Source: Desulfuromonas soudanensis
GTDB taxonomy: Bacteria; Desulfobacterota; Desulfuromonadia; Desulfuromonadales; WTL
Direction of reading: 5' to 3'
DNA length: 64,000 nucleotides
Assembly: GCF_001278055.1 (NCBI RefSeq)
Contig: NZ_CP010802.1
Location: forward strand, 3,286,001-3,350,000
Both the position numbers and the translations under genes were made by a program. Below are positions 63,425 through 64,000 of this stretch, one piece after another (the first letter of the stretch is position 1; the number at the start of each line of letters is the position of its first letter). A model generated the notes under the pieces. It saw only the letters and a list, made by a program, of their open reading frames with translations. It searched no databases and was not told the DNA's origin.

Positions 63425-64000
63425 CTACAGCCATTTTTTCCTGCGGAAGAAAAGGAGCATCCCCGCGGCACTCGCAATCATCAGCAGCCAGAGGAGGGGA
63501 TAGCTGTATTTCCAGTGCAGCTCGGGCATGTACTCGAAATTCATGCCGTAGATCCCGGCAAAGAAGGTCAGGGGAATGAAGATGGTGGCGATGATGGTCA
63601 GCACCTTCATCACCTCGTTCATCCGGTTGCTGACGCTGGACAGATAGAGGTCGAGCATCCCCGAGATGATGTCGCGAAAGGTCTCCACCGTGTCGATCAC
63701 CTGGATGGTGTGGTCATAGATGTCGCGCAGGTAAAGTCCGACCCCTTCGGTCACCAGGGGCGACTCCTCCCGCTGCAGGCTGCTGACGACTTCGCGCAGG
63801 GGCCAGATCGACCGACGCAGGAGAATCATCTCCCGCTTGAAATGGTGGATTCGGGTCATCGTGTCCCGCCCCGGATCGAGGACCAATTCCTCCTCGAGAA
63901 TTTCGATCTCGTCACCGATCTTCTCCAGGATGGCGAAATAACTGTCGACGATGGAATCGATCAGGGCGTAAGCCAGGTAGTCGGCACCCATCCGGCGGAT
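63425..64000 (-). CDS. CorA-family magnesium/divalent cation transporter, C-terminal part
   Basis: The gene runs out of the window at its 5' end; 191 codons are present. The long stalk helices (VDSYFAILEKIGDEIEILEE) are followed by the first membrane helix and the universal CorA signature YGMNFEYMPE, a second helix, and a basic C-terminal tail (FFRRKKWL). It forms a pentameric Mg2+ or Co2+ channel in the inner membrane. The stop is 58 bp before the GTG of the ATPase gene on the same strand, so the three genes are likely one operon. Confidence 0.93.
   Translation of the reverse strand: MRRMGADYLAYALIDSIVDSYFAILEKIGDEIEILEEELVLDPGRDTMTRIHHFKREMILLRRSIWPLREVVSSLQREESPLVTEGVGLYLRDIYDHTIQVIDTVETFRDIISGMLDLYLSSVSNRMNEVMKVLTIIATIFIPLTFFAGIYGMNFEYMPELHWKYSYPLLWLLMIASAAGMLLFFRRKKWL

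Overview
The window is a GC-rich bacterial chromosome segment that most resembles a Desulfuromonadales / Geobacter-type deltaproteobacterium. This rests on gene content: an acetate/cation symporter with a DUF485 partner, DUF1858 and hemerythrin proteins, pyruvate phosphate dikinase beside two-subunit glycyl-tRNA synthetase, many PAS/histidine-kinase proteins, and lipoproteins with DUF3494 (ice-binding-like) domains. No database search was possible, so the taxonomy is inference. I see no rRNA, tRNA, CRISPR array, IS element or phage. Both ends cut genes: an SLC13-type transporter at the left and a CorA-type transporter at the right.

Layout. 0-7 kb: transporter tail, radical SAM protein, rhomboid protease, UPF0126 membrane protein, FAH-family hydrolase plus DUF2520 dehydrogenase, then an operon of a CxxC/SH3-like protein, a 57-codon basic protein and endonuclease V. 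7-15.7 kb (minus): ppdK, glyS, glyQ, recO, mgtE and a cold-shock protein, with good sigma70-type promoters and terminators. 15.9-19.8 kb: a DUF1858 / Cys-rich / hemerythrin operon behind an FNR-type class II promoter, facing a porin / FMN-binding protein / His-rich membrane protein set. 19.9-30.1 kb: an LTA-synthase-like sulfatase, four DUF3494 lipoproteins and an OmpA-like porin, all minus. 30.6-39.9 kb: a CheB-CheR-PAS protein, a 1273-residue hybrid histidine kinase, an NtrC-type response regulator and a degenerate paralogue of it. 40-45.9 kb: DUF1207 protein, three small envelope proteins, a LuxR-type regulator and an 820-residue duplicated lipoprotein. 46-64 kb: trpS, small proteins, TIGR02757 protein, acetate symporter operon, asnS, a sensor kinase, prfC, a CoA-disulfide-reductase-like flavoprotein, an anion permease, and an MscS / ATPase / CorA set.

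The most interesting signal is regulatory. Five minus-strand transcription units between 22 and 42.4 kb (three DUF3494 units, a BON lipoprotein, a DUF3185 protein) each carry a sequence resembling a -24/-12 sigma54 promoter. Each also has an inverted repeat related to ATTTGRCGGA-N-TCCGYCAAAT centred about 118-128 bp upstream of the -12 element; in two cases the distance is exactly 128.5 bp. The genes for a CheB-CheR-PAS phosphorelay and its sigma54 activator lie in the middle of these targets. I propose a local, self-contained sigma54 regulon for envelope and surface lipoproteins. The adjacent activator paralogue has lost the GAFTGA loop and the sensor II arginine, and may be a DNA-binding modulator.
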